Positions 35,467 through 43,954 of a DNA stretch of 64,000 bases are shown here, in pieces. The stretch's first letter is position 1, and the number at the start of each line of letters is the position of its first letter. The DNA lies in the NCBI RefSeq assembly GCF_900104095.1, contig NZ_FNJO01000006.1:1-64000 (forward strand), in the 5' to 3' direction. The DNA comes from Ralstonia sp. 25mfcol4.1 (GTDB lineage Bacteria > Pseudomonadota > Gammaproteobacteria > Burkholderiales > Burkholderiaceae). The position numbers and the translations under genes were made by a program. The notes beneath the pieces were generated by a model. It saw only the letters and a program-made list of their open reading frames with translations. It did not search any database and was not told the DNA's origin.

Positions 35467-35491
35467 GTTTTGAAACTGGATAAGGGGCGCC

Positions 35492-36784
35492 ATGGCACCG
35501 GAAGACACGCTGGAAAGATCACGCATCGAGGCCGCCGCGCGGCAGGGCGGCCCTGGCCTGGCCAGGGGTCTGGTTGCGCTGTTTGCCGCATCGGCCGGAT
35601 TCAGCGTGGCCAACGTCTACTATGGGCAGCCGTTGCTCGATGCCCTGGCGCGCGATTTCCGGATCGACCTTGCGGTCGTTGGCAGCGTGGTGGCGATGAC
35701 ACAGGCCGGCAGCGCGCTGGCGTTGCTGTTCGTCGTGCCGTTGGGCGATCTGATAGACAGGCGCCGGCTGATGCGTGCGCAGCTGGTTACCCTGATCATC
35801 GTGCTGGTGGTCGTGGGTCTGGCGCGGACGCTGCCGGTGCTATTCGCGGGCATGCTGGCGGTGGGCCTGCTCGGTACGGCAATGACGCAAGGCCTGCTGG
35901 CCTATGCGGCCAGCGCGGCGTCGGCCAACGAGCAGGGCCGGGTGGTCGGGGCGGCCCAGAGCGGCGTGTTCGTGGGCCTGCTGTCCGCACGCGTGTTTGC
36001 CGGGGCCGTCAGCGATCTTGCGGGATGGCGCTGGGTCTACCTTGCGGCGGCGATGCTGATGTTCGTGGCGGGCGTGCTGCTGTGGAATCGCTTGCCATTG
36101 CTTGCGCCGCCACGCGTGCGCGTGAGCTATCCGCGTCTCATCCTGTCGATGTTCGCGCTGCTGCGCCACGAGCGCACGCTGCAGGTCAGGGGCATGCTGG
36201 CGCTGCTGATGTTTGCCGCGCTGAACATCTTCTGGAGCGCGCTGGTGCTGCCGCTGGGCGCGCCGCCGTTTTCGCTGCCGCACACGGCCATCGGTGCCTT
36301 CGGACTGGTGGGGGTGATTGGCGCGCTGGCGGCCGCGCGTGCCGGCAAGTGGGTGGATGGCGGACATGGCCAGCGCACGACCATGGTGGCACTGGTGATG
36401 CTGGTCCTGGCCTGGTGGCCGCTCGCCCAGCTGCACGTGTCGCTGTGGATACTTGCCGTGGGAATCGTGCTGCTTGACGCGGCGGGGCAGGCGCTGCATG
36501 TCACCAGCCAGAGCATGATCGTCCGGACGCGCCCGGAGGCGCCCGGCCGCCTCATCGGTCTCTATATGCTGTTCTATGCCGTGGGCAGCGGGCTGGGCGC
36601 CATCGGTACCACGGCGGCATACGGGGCCGGCGGATGGTATGCCGTCTGCGCGCTGGGTGCGGCGGTCAGCATGGCGGCACTGGTGTTCTGGGCCGCCACG
36701 CGCCGCGCCCCGGCGTGCGCTGAAAGAAACGGCTCCTGCACGATGGCCCGCAAGAAGTCCGCCTGCTGGGGAGGCGCGCGATGA
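35492..36784 (+). CDS. MFS transporter, predicted drug/metabolite exporter
   Basis: A 430-residue major facilitator protein with twelve predicted helices. Motif A is seen as PLGDLIDRRRLMRAQLV between helices 2 and 3; the start of the transmembrane domain SAGFSVANVYYGQPLLDALARDF is typical of the YfcJ/Bcr-like and DHA-type MFS group. A ribosome site AAGGGG precedes the ATG. It is divergent from the HxlR regulator with a strong operator between, which suggests induction by its substrate or a reactive electrophile. The last about 30 residues are basic and cytoplasmic. Confidence 0.9.
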   Translation: MAPEDTLERSRIEAAARQGGPGLARGLVALFAASAGFSVANVYYGQPLLDALARDFRIDLAVVGSVVAMTQAGSALALLFVVPLGDLIDRRRLMRAQLVTLIIVLVVVGLARTLPVLFAGMLAVGLLGTAMTQGLLAYAASAASANEQGRVVGAAQSGVFVGLLSARVFAGAVSDLAGWRWVYLAAAMLMFVAGVLLWNRLPLLAPPRVRVSYPRLILSMFALLRHERTLQVRGMLALLMFAALNIFWSALVLPLGAPPFSLPHTAIGAFGLVGVIGALAAARAGKWVDGGHGQRTTMVALVMLVLAWWPLAQLHVSLWILAVGIVLLDAAGQALHVTSQSMIVRTRPEAPGRLIGLYMLFYAVGSGLGAIGTTAAYGAGGWYAVCALGAAVSMAALVFWAATRRAPACAERNGSCTMARKKSACWGGAR

Positions 36785-36785
36785 C

Positions 36786-37040
36786 TCAGGGCAACCGGGC
36801 CAGCGCCGCCCTGCGCAACGCGGCACGATAGGTTCTTTCGACGCTCAGGGTCTGCCGGAGGAGCCGCAGTACGCGCGCGTAGTCCCGCGCCGGGTAGCCA
36901 CGCGCCTTCTGCGTTTTTGCATAGTGCAGCTGCCAGCGGATGTCCTGGCGAAGCCGTGCGATGCGCCGATCGACGGGCGCGGTCTCGCGTGCGACGGCTG
37001 CTTCACGTCGCAGGGTGTCTGCTGCGCTTCCATCAAGCAT
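36786..37040 (-). CDS. Small basic hypothetical protein
   Basis: An 84-residue Arg/Ala-rich, mostly helical protein (MLDGSAADTLRREAAVARETAPV). GGAG lies seven bases before the ATG at 37040, supporting that start over a longer frame. The stretch QDIRWQLHYAKTQKARGYPARDYARVL suggests an RNA- or DNA-contacting helical protein, but no family is recognised. It converges on the MFS gene with only one base between the stops. Confidence 0.55.
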   Translation of the reverse strand: MLDGSAADTLRREAAVARETAPVDRRIARLRQDIRWQLHYAKTQKARGYPARDYARVLRLLRQTLSVERTYRAALRRAALARLP

Positions 37041-37134
37041 GTGTCGTCTCCGTGCGGGGTCGGGCAGGGCGCGCGTGCACGCGGAACAATCCAGCATATG
37101 GCAGATTCTGTGCCCCTGCTACCCATAGTGTTGC

Positions 37135-37435
37135 TCATCGAACGGTTGCGCGGCTGGTATCACACGTCCGACATCGCCCTGCGGCGAGACGACGGTTATC
37201 TCGTCTACGGTCACACCGCAGGGCCTGCGCTGGCTCTGGCGGTCTTCCGCTTCTCAAGGGAAAAGCTGGCGACTTACAAGCGATCGGCCGACTGCAATTC
37301 AGCGAACTGCCCAAGACGACATCGGGCAAGATCCGGCGGGTGGAACGTCGCCGTCGCGATTTGGCGCGCGAGGAGGCGCAGTGCTCGCGCATGCCGGACG
37401 AGTATTGGGAAGAAGACTTTCCCGACCCGCGCTGA
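37135..37435 (+). pseudogene. Acyl-CoA synthetase, decayed C-terminal fragment
   Basis: Two pieces of the C-terminus of an AMP-forming acyl-CoA synthetase are recognisable. RGWYHTSDIALRRDDGYLVYG matches the GWYHTGD block. After an internal deletion comes FSREKLATYK, then a frame change into FSELPKTTSGKIRRVERRRR, the catalytic-lysine block (PKTTSGK). The frame ends PDEYWEEDFPDPR. No intact frame spans these parts, so this is a pseudogene with at least one deletion and one frameshift. It lies between a small hypothetical gene and the racemase-like gene. Confidence 0.75.
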
Positions 37436-37496
37436 CGAACGGCGTGTCACTGGGGCGGCCGCGGCCGCCCGGTTCGCGAAAGCGGGTGCCGCAGGA

Positions 37497-38234
37497 TTAC
37501 GCCAGCAGGCGCACCAGGGCGGGCGGCAGGCCCGCGTTGGCCTTCTGCGGCGGCCGGGCGAAACTGCCTTCGCGGGCGCTGCCGGCGCGCAACGCCACCA
37601 GCGATTCGCAGTGCCGCACGGCGCTGCTGACGCCATCGACCACTGGCACCGGGATCCGGCCTTGCAGCGAACGCGCCAGTCCGGCCAGCGGGGCGCCGGC
37701 CACGATGATCACGTCGGCCCGGTCTTCGCGCACGGCCTGCAGGCTCATCTCTTCCAGTCGGGCCGCGTGGTCTTCCTGCACGCTGCCGATGTCGCGCAGC
37801 GGCGTCTGCAGCGACCGGATGCTGGCCAGCCGCGATGCCAGGCCGTTCGCGGCCACGCATTCGCGATACCAGGCCTCGATGCGGTGCGAGATCGCGATGA
37901 TCGAGAAGCGCTGTCCCAGCAGGCAGGCGCTGGCCAGCGCCGCTTCGGTCATGCCGACGACCGGTACGTCGAACAGTTCCTTGAGGCCGGCCAGCCCGGG
38001 GTCGCCGAACGCGGCGACGATCAGGCCGTCGAAGCTGCCCGCGTGCTCCGCGGCGGCGCACGCCGTGGCGTAGCCGCCTACCAGCGCCTCGAAGCGTGTT
38101 TCGATATAGGCCACGCCGAAACCGGCCGTGGCCATCGTGATGCGGGTGTCCGGCGCCGCAGTGCGCTGGGCTTCCGCATGGATCAGGTCGGTGACCGACG
38201 CACTGATATTGGGATTGACGATCAGGAGGTTCAT
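37497..38234 (-). CDS. Asp/Glu/hydantoin racemase-family protein lacking both catalytic Cys
   Basis: A 245-residue member of the Asp/Glu/hydantoin racemase superfamily (MNLLIVNPNISASVTDLI start; VQEDHAARLEEMSL). Classical hydantoin racemases use a Cys in a CFGDPG block and a second in an LGCAGM block. Here the equivalents read VAAFGDPGLAG and IVAGAPLAGLA, with Ala at both positions and no Cys nearby. It is therefore unlikely to be a two-base racemase and may catalyse another reaction or bind ligand. It is the last gene of the operon, five bases after the dihydropyrimidinase stop. Confidence 0.85.
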   Translation of the reverse strand: MNLLIVNPNISASVTDLIHAEAQRTAAPDTRITMATAGFGVAYIETRFEALVGGYATACAAAEHAGSFDGLIVAAFGDPGLAGLKELFDVPVVGMTEAALASACLLGQRFSIIAISHRIEAWYRECVAANGLASRLASIRSLQTPLRDIGSVQEDHAARLEEMSLQAVREDRADVIIVAGAPLAGLARSLQGRIPVPVVDGVSSAVRHCESLVALRAGSAREGSFARPPQKANAGLPPALVRLLA

Positions 38235-38239
38235 GGCGA

Positions 38240-39658
38240 TTACAGTTCGGGTTGGCCCGCTTCCAGGAACCTGCCGCGTCCTGCGGCCGGCTCCAGGTAC
38301 TCGCCGTTGCGCACGATCATCTCGCCGCGCGAGAACGTGGTCATCGGCCAGCCGGTGACCTCGATGCCTTCATACGGCGTGTAGTCCACCGCGTGATGCA
38401 GGTTACTGTTGGCGATGCGAACCTTGCGCGCAGGGTCCCAGAGCACGATGTCGGCATCGGCACCCACGGCGATGGTGCCCTTGCGCGGGTAGAGGCCGTA
38501 GATCCTGGCCGGACGGTACGACGTCAGTTCGACGAACTGGTGGAGCGACAGCTTGCCGCGCTGCACGCCATCGAACAGCAGCGGCAGGCGGGTCTCGATG
38601 CCGGGCACGCCGTTCGGGATATGGTCGAACGGCTGGGCCACGCCGCCAAGCTTCTTGCCTTCGGGGTCGTCGTAGTTGAACGGCGCGTGGTCCGACGAGA
38701 ACACGCTGAACACGCCGTTGGCCAGCGCACGCCAGACGGCGGCCTGGTTTTCCGGGTCGCGCGGCGGCGGGCTGCAGATGCACTTGGCGCCTTCGTAGCC
38801 GTCGTCGCCGGGCAGGCCCATGTCTTCCGCGGTCAGGTAAAGGTACTGCGGGCAGGTCTCGGCCAGGATCTTCAGGCCGCGGCCCTGGGCCCAGCGAATC
38901 TGCTCGATGGCTTCCTTGCCGGACACATGGACGATCAGGATCGGTACGTCCACCAGTTCCGCGAACGAGATCGCGCGGTGGGTGGCTTCGCGCTCGACCA
39001 CGGCCGGGCGGGCCAGTCCGTGGAAGCGCGGCGCGATGCGCCCTTCGCCGGTCAGCCTGTCGGTCAGCCACGAGATGCAGTCGGCATTCTCGGCATGCAC
39101 CATCACCAGCGCCTGGTTCTGGCGTGCCACGTCCAGTACTTCGAGCATTTCGCGGTCGGACAGCTTCAGATCGTCATAGGTCATGTAGACCTTGAAAGAG
39201 CTGTAGCCCTGGCGGATCAGCGACGGCAGTTCGTCCTGCAGCACGGCCGGCGTGGGGTCGGCCACGATCAGGTGGAATGCGTAGTCGATCACGGCGCGGC
39301 CGTCGGCCCGGCAGTGGTAGTCGGCCACGGCGGCCTTCAGCGAGGCGCCTTTTTCCTGGGCGGCGAACGGGATCACCGTGGTGGTGCCGCCGCACACGGC
39401 CGCGCGTGTGCCGGTGAAGAAGTCGTCGGCCATGCGCATGCCGTCGGGCATGGGCTGGTCCAGGTGGCAGTGGCCATCGACGCCGCCGGGCAGCGCCAGC
39501 AGGCCCGTGGCGTCGACTTCCTGCTGCGCGGCGGGCAAGCCGTGGCCAAGGGCCACGATCTTGCCGCCGCGTACGCCGATGTCGCAACGAAAGCGATCGG
39601 AAGCGGTGACCACGTCGGCATTGCGAATCACGAGGTCAAGATGGTTGTCTGCGGGCAT
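38240..39658 (-). CDS. Dihydropyrimidinase / hydantoinase
   Basis: Cyclic amidohydrolase that opens dihydropyrimidine or hydantoin rings. Metal-site features are DGHCHLDQPMP (HxH), the carboxylated lysine in GYSSFKVYMTYDD, MVHAEN, HVSG and VFSSDHAPFNYDD (catalytic Asp). The 472-residue length is normal. Of four possible starts, the ATG at 39658 has GGAGAG eight bases upstream. It lies 27 bases after the AMDase-like gene in a five-gene operon. No carbamoylase or beta-ureidopropionase is in the operon, so the carbamoyl product must be handled elsewhere or the substrate is unusual. Confidence 0.9.
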   Translation of the reverse strand: MPADNHLDLVIRNADVVTASDRFRCDIGVRGGKIVALGHGLPAAQQEVDATGLLALPGGVDGHCHLDQPMPDGMRMADDFFTGTRAAVCGGTTTVIPFAAQEKGASLKAAVADYHCRADGRAVIDYAFHLIVADPTPAVLQDELPSLIRQGYSSFKVYMTYDDLKLSDREMLEVLDVARQNQALVMVHAENADCISWLTDRLTGEGRIAPRFHGLARPAVVEREATHRAISFAELVDVPILIVHVSGKEAIEQIRWAQGRGLKILAETCPQYLYLTAEDMGLPGDDGYEGAKCICSPPPRDPENQAAVWRALANGVFSVFSSDHAPFNYDDPEGKKLGGVAQPFDHIPNGVPGIETRLPLLFDGVQRGKLSLHQFVELTSYRPARIYGLYPRKGTIAVGADADIVLWDPARKVRIANSNLHHAVDYTPYEGIEVTGWPMTTFSRGEMIVRNGEYLEPAAGRGRFLEAGQPEL

Positions 39659-39685
39659 GATCATCACTCTCCGATGTATCCGGTG

Positions 39686-40414
39686 TTATTCGACTTCGCG
39701 GAACAGTCGGCCCCAGCCCTTCAGGGCGCTGGTGTCCACGCCCGCCAGCCGCAGCGACTTCCACACCACGGTGGAAATCGTGTCGTACAGCGGGATGCCG
39801 GTCTCGGCCTCCAGTTCCTCGGCCAGGTGCGCGGCGCGCAGGTTGGTGCAGAACGTGGTGATGGCCTGCACGTCCTGGCCGGCCAGTTCGCGCACCATCC
39901 TGCGGATGGTGTCTTCCCCGACTTCGGCGAAGCTGTAGTTCACGTGCAGATCCAGATGCCGTTCGGCTGCGCAGTCGAAGCCGCTGCGCTGGTAGTTGGC
40001 GACGATGCGCTGCTGCACGTCGTTCAGGTAAGGCGTGGCCAGGCCGAAGCGGCGGGCGCCGGTCTTCTCCAGAATCTCGTTCAGCGCCAGCACGGAGGTG
40101 GTAGCCGGGATGCCGGTGGCCTCGGTGATCTGCTTGCACAGCGCCTGATCGCGGTCGAAGCCGAGCCAGCCCGACGACGTGCCGTTCCACGCGATCACAT
40201 CGACGCGCGCATCGGCCAGCAGCCGGGCAGCCCCGAGGATTTTCTCCAGGTCGAACTGGCCCAGCGCCTGGTCACGCAGCGAGATCTCGGTGACCGTGAA
40301 GCGCGAGAAATGCGCGCTGACGTTGGGCAGGCCGCTGACCATCGCGCTGGTAATGGGCTCCAGTGCGGTGTTGGAAGATGGCGTCAGCATGCCAAGGCGA
40401 ATCTGCTTGCTCAT
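39686..40414 (-). CDS. Maleate isomerase/arylmalonate decarboxylase-like protein
   Basis: A 242-residue Asp/Glu racemase-superfamily enzyme (RLGMLTPSSNTALEP start, typical of the maleate isomerase/AMDase branch). The second catalytic Cys is present in AITTFCTNLRAAH. The first position reads IAWNGTSSGWLGF, with Gly-Thr where isomerases and racemases have Cys. Arylmalonate decarboxylase has the same Gly/Cys arrangement (G74/C188), so a decarboxylase or one-base isomerase is more likely than a racemase; this is inference. It is in the operon with the dihydropyrimidinase. Confidence 0.85.
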   Translation of the reverse strand: MSKQIRLGMLTPSSNTALEPITSAMVSGLPNVSAHFSRFTVTEISLRDQALGQFDLEKILGAARLLADARVDVIAWNGTSSGWLGFDRDQALCKQITEATGIPATTSVLALNEILEKTGARRFGLATPYLNDVQQRIVANYQRSGFDCAAERHLDLHVNYSFAEVGEDTIRRMVRELAGQDVQAITTFCTNLRAAHLAEELEAETGIPLYDTISTVVWKSLRLAGVDTSALKGWGRLFREVE

Positions 40415-40477
40415 GGTTGGTTCTCAAGAGTATTCGGGCACCGTCTGGGCGCGGCGCCTCGGGATTGGATGTTGGTC

Positions 40478-41659
40478 TTATTGTTCGGGTTTGTCGTTGA
40501 AGGCGAGCTGGGTGCCGGGCACGCCCTGTGTGGCGCGTGCCAGCTCCAGCTCCTTCTTCAACGCGGCCTGACGCGCGGCGTCGGGCTTGACGGTAGCGCC
40601 GGCCTGCAATGCCGGCAGCACGTAATCGTTGACCATCTGACGATACAGGTCCAGGTACTTTGCGTCGCGCAATCCGCCTTGCGTCGACATGATGCTGTTC
40701 ATGACGATCACCGCGTTCTGTCCGGGCAGCACCGTGATGAACTGGCCCTTGTAGCCCATGGCGCTGAATTCGCGCTCGCCCTTCACGATGTTGTTGACCC
40801 AGCAGTAGTAGCCGTAGTCCTTTGCGGGCCCCGACGGCGTGGTCATCTGCGCCACCCAGGACGCCGGCACGATCTGCTTGCCGTTCCAGCGGCCCTGGTT
40901 CAGCATCAGCATGCCAAGCCGCGCCATGTCGATCGAGCGAAGCCGCAGGCCCCAGCCGCCGGAGACGGCGCCCTTGCCGTCGGCACCGTCCCAGCGGAAG
41001 TGTGACATGCCGAGCGGTTCGAACAGCCGCTTCGCCGCATATTGCTGCTCGGGCATGCCGGCGACCTGGCTGACCGTGGCGCCGACCAGCACCGGGTTGA
41101 CGTCGATGTAGTCGAACTCTGTGCCTGGCGTGGTGCGCACGCTGGCCGAGGCGGCCACCTTGAGGCGGTCCGGCACGCCGTAGTAGAGCGTGTCGGTGCC
41201 TTCGACAAGCTTGTACGACAGGCCGCTCGACATCGACATCAGATGGCGCAGCTGGATCTGCTGCTTGTCGGCGAGCGCCTGTGCCAGATCCGGGCGTGCC
41301 GCCGCTAGGCGTGGCGCCGGGGCGTCGGTGGCGGCGAGCCTGCCGTCGCCGACCAGCGTGCCGACAAGCAGCGCGCTGATGAACTTGGTCACCGAATACA
41401 GCTCGTGGTTGTAGTCGCGTCCGAGGCCCTCGCTGTAGCGTTCGAACACCAGCTTGCCGTCCTTGATGACAAGCAGGCTGCGCACATCGAGCCTGTCGCG
41501 GCGAATCCATTCGGACAGCGCGACCAGCCGCGCGGAATCGACGCCGACCGCTTCGGGCTGCGCCGTGGGGATGCCACCGGCCGTGGCCGGGGCAGCCTGC
41601 ACCAGCGGTGCGCCGAAGGCCAGCAGTGTCGCCGCCAGGATCGGGGTGAGTCGTGTCAT
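40478..41659 (-). CDS. Periplasmic serine hydrolase, class C beta-lactamase fold
   Basis: A 393-residue penicillin-recognising-type serine hydrolase with a signal peptide ending VQAAPA. The nucleophile motif is ELYSVTKFISALLVG (SxxK). A Tyr-containing DYIDVNPVLVG segment fits the second motif, and the overall pattern (DGKLVFERYSEG) resembles NylB-type amide hydrolases/esterases more than true beta-lactamases. Export indicates action on an external amide, ester or peptide before uptake by the MFS carrier encoded immediately upstream. Substrate unknown. Confidence 0.88.
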   Translation of the reverse strand: MTRLTPILAATLLAFGAPLVQAAPATAGGIPTAQPEAVGVDSARLVALSEWIRRDRLDVRSLLVIKDGKLVFERYSEGLGRDYNHELYSVTKFISALLVGTLVGDGRLAATDAPAPRLAAARPDLAQALADKQQIQLRHLMSMSSGLSYKLVEGTDTLYYGVPDRLKVAASASVRTTPGTEFDYIDVNPVLVGATVSQVAGMPEQQYAAKRLFEPLGMSHFRWDGADGKGAVSGGWGLRLRSIDMARLGMLMLNQGRWNGKQIVPASWVAQMTTPSGPAKDYGYYCWVNNIVKGEREFSAMGYKGQFITVLPGQNAVIVMNSIMSTQGGLRDAKYLDLYRQMVNDYVLPALQAGATVKPDAARQAALKKELELARATQGVPGTQLAFNDKPEQ

Positions 41660-41707
41660 GGGTGTCTCCTCCAGCCGGATTCCTGTCCGGCGGTGCGAAG
41701 CCGGTTG

Positions 41708-43006
41708 TCAGACCGGGATCTTCTTTTCGTAGTCGATGGCCGTGGACGCCAGCAGCAGGCCCACGCCGGCGGCCGCGAAGAACATCAGCGCCAGGAAGTA
41801 CGAGCCGGTGTACTGCACGATCATGCCGACGATGATCGGCACGCTGATGCCGCCGATATTGCCGCCAAGGTTCATCACGCCGCCCAGGAAACCGATCTTG
41901 TTGCGGGTGCCCAGGATCGACGGGATGCACCAGAACAGGCCGCACCAGCGCAGGAAGAACAGCGTGGACGAGAGCAGGACGACGACCACCACGGGGTTGG
42001 TCACATAGGCGACCGAGAAGATCGACACCGTGGCCACCACGGCGGCAATGCCGAACAGCGTGCGCATGACCACGTTGGGCCGGCCGCCAGCTTCCTTCCA
42101 CTTGTCGGCAATCCAGCCGCCGATCAGTTCGCCGATGAAGCCGCTGAAGAAGATGATGAAGCTGGCGCCACCCATGGCCTTGATGTCGAAGCCATGCACC
42201 TTGTTCAGGTAGTTCGGCATCCAGGTCAGCAGGCCGTAGAAGACGGTGTTGAAGCACATCCAGCCGATGGCCATGCACCAGACCGAGCGGTACTTGAAGA
42301 AATCGAGCGAGCGGCCCGACAGGTTGGCTGGCTCGGCGCGATGTTCGGTCGCGTGCGCCGCTTCGAGATAGCTGGCTTCCAGTTCATTGACGCCAGCGTG
42401 CTCGCGCGGCGAATTGCGGATGTACCACCAGGCCACGACACCGGCGATGACGGTGCCGACACCGGCCACCACGAAGGCCAGGCGCCACGAGCCGAGCGAG
42501 GAAATCAGCCAGGTGATGATGATTGCGCCGAGCGCCGCGCCCAGCGGCGCGCCGCCATCGAGCAGCGTGGCGCCGCGGCCGCGTTCGTTCTGCGTCATCC
42601 AGATCGCGTTGAGCTTGCCGCCGGCCGGGTAGATCGGCGCTTCGGCGGCGCCCAGGCCCAGGCGGGTCAGCAGCAGGGCGGTGGTGGTGGTGCAGACGGC
42701 GGCCAGTGCCTGGAATGCGCCCCAGAACACGGTGGCGCAGGCAATCACGATGCGCGGCTTGTACTTGTCGGCCAACATGCCGCCGGGCACCTGCATCAGC
42801 GCATAGGTCCAGAAGAACGCGCTCAGGACCATGCCCTGCATGGTGGGGCTCAGGTCGAATTCCTTTGCGATCAGCGGCATCGCCACCGACAGCGACGCTC
42901 GGTCGATGTAGTTGATGGCGATGAGGAACAGCATCATCAGGAAGATCTTCCAGCGGACGCTGCTGCGCGGGGCCGTCATCGCGGCGGCCTGGCTTGTGGT
43001 TGACAT
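41708..43006 (-). CDS. MFS transporter, anion:cation symporter (ACS) type
   Basis: A 432-residue twelve-helix transporter of the ACS group (glucarate, galactonate and phthalate permease relatives). Signatures: FLIAINYIDRASLSVAMPLIAKEF in helix 1, GGMLADKYKPRIVI (motif A), LGLGAAEAPIYPAGGKLNA in helix 4. Substrates of this group are organic acids. It is first in the minus-strand operon, divergent from the GntR gene, and probably imports the compound processed by the serine hydrolase, AMDase-like protein and dihydropyrimidinase. Confidence 0.92.
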   Translation of the reverse strand: MSTTSQAAAMTAPRSSVRWKIFLMMLFLIAINYIDRASLSVAMPLIAKEFDLSPTMQGMVLSAFFWTYALMQVPGGMLADKYKPRIVIACATVFWGAFQALAAVCTTTTALLLTRLGLGAAEAPIYPAGGKLNAIWMTQNERGRGATLLDGGAPLGAALGAIIITWLISSLGSWRLAFVVAGVGTVIAGVVAWWYIRNSPREHAGVNELEASYLEAAHATEHRAEPANLSGRSLDFFKYRSVWCMAIGWMCFNTVFYGLLTWMPNYLNKVHGFDIKAMGGASFIIFFSGFIGELIGGWIADKWKEAGGRPNVVMRTLFGIAAVVATVSIFSVAYVTNPVVVVVLLSSTLFFLRWCGLFWCIPSILGTRNKIGFLGGVMNLGGNIGGISVPIIVGMIVQYTGSYFLALMFFAAAGVGLLLASTAIDYEKKIPV

Positions 43007-43092
43007 GACGGGGGTCTCCTTGCTCCTGGGGTGCTGCGTTTTCGAGGCGTTTCTGTTGGGGTGTCGCGCAACTGGAACGGAGTATAGGATAC

Positions 43093-43140
43093 GTAATCTG
43101 TAATTACAACGCTCATAACTTATTGATTTATATGATCATA
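43093..43140. promoter_or_regulatory. Candidate operator/promoter region between GntR gene and catabolic operon
   Basis: AT-rich stretch within a GC-rich background. It contains an inverted repeat GTAAT (43093-43097) and ATTAC (43103-43107), and a perfect palindrome TATGATCATA (43131-43140). FCD-type GntR proteins bind short palindromes of this sort, so one of these may be the operator shared by the divergent genes. Which one is used cannot be decided here. Confidence 0.5.
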
Positions 43141-43197
43141 GGGTAAGCACCAATCTGGGTGTGCTAATCTTCGGACTGGTGCAGATTCCCTATTCTG

Positions 43198-43935
43198 GTG
43201 ACGTTCGTGACACAAGTGCTTCCCAAATCCGCCCGCCTGCGCACACTGGGCATGTCGGCCGAAATCGCGGCGCGGCTGCGCACGATGATTCAGGAGGGCG
43301 AGTTGCCGCCCGGCGTGCGCATCGACGAGAAGGCCTTCTGCGACGCGTTCGACGTATCGAAGACGCCGTTGCGCGAGGCGCTCAAGGTGCTGGTGTCCGA
43401 AGGGCTGGTGCTGCATCGCCAGTACATCGGCTATCGCGTGGCGCCGCTCGACCTTGACGAACTGCGCGCCACCTTCGAGACGCTGCACGGGCTGGAAGCC
43501 CACGCGGGCGATCTGGCCGCGCAACGGCTCAACGATGCGGCGCTGGCGAAGATCGAACGCAAGCATCAGGCCATGATCGACGCGCACGATTCGGGCCGTC
43601 GCACCGACTACTTCCGCATCAACCAGGAAATCCACCAGCTCATCGTCGACAGTGCCGACAACGCCGTGCTGTCGGGCATCTATGCCACGCTGATGAGCAA
43701 GGTGCATCGCGCGCGCGGCGCGGCCAATGCCGACCTCATGCGCTGGCAGGAATCGCACGAGGAACACGAGGCCATCATGACCGCCTTGCGTGAACCCGGG
43801 CGTCCACGCCTGGCAGGCATCCTGCGGGAGCATTCGGAAAACACGGCCCGGGAAGTGCTGCGTGTGGTGGAGCTGACACTGGCCGAATCCGGCGAGCCGG
43901 CAGCCCGCGTGGCCAACGCACGGCGCGGCCGCTGA
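43198..43935 (+). CDS. GntR-family (FCD) transcriptional regulator
   Basis: A 245-residue regulator: winged HTH at about residues 20-85 (VRIDEKAFCDAFDVSKTPLREALKVL) and an all-helical FCD effector domain with metal-ligand histidines in INQEIHQLIVDSA and the HEEHEAI segment. GTG start. Divergent from the MFS/serine hydrolase/dihydropyrimidinase operon with a 190-base gap, so it is probably the local repressor responding to the substrate or an intermediate of that pathway. Confidence 0.92.
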   Translation: MTFVTQVLPKSARLRTLGMSAEIAARLRTMIQEGELPPGVRIDEKAFCDAFDVSKTPLREALKVLVSEGLVLHRQYIGYRVAPLDLDELRATFETLHGLEAHAGDLAAQRLNDAALAKIERKHQAMIDAHDSGRRTDYFRINQEIHQLIVDSADNAVLSGIYATLMSKVHRARGAANADLMRWQESHEEHEAIMTALREPGRPRLAGILREHSENTAREVLRVVELTLAESGEPAARVANARRGR

Positions 43936-43954
43936 GGCCTCCCACGCCGGCCGC

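Noticed and set aside
36917-37435. 172-codon frame containing the PKTTSGK block as an intact gene
   Set aside because: Its N-terminal half is unrelated shadow sequence; only the last about 50 codons match an acyl-CoA synthetase.
36576-38384. Plus-strand frame of 602 codons running across several genes
   Set aside because: It runs over the MFS gene end, the acyl-CoA synthetase fragment and the antisense of the racemase-like gene. Only its middle part contains real, decayed coding sequence.
38252-41005. Plus-strand open frame of 917 codons
   Set aside because: It is antisense to the dihydropyrimidinase, AMDase-like and serine hydrolase genes, with His/Gln/Arg-rich shadow composition. Frames of this kind arise from codon bias in high-GC DNA.
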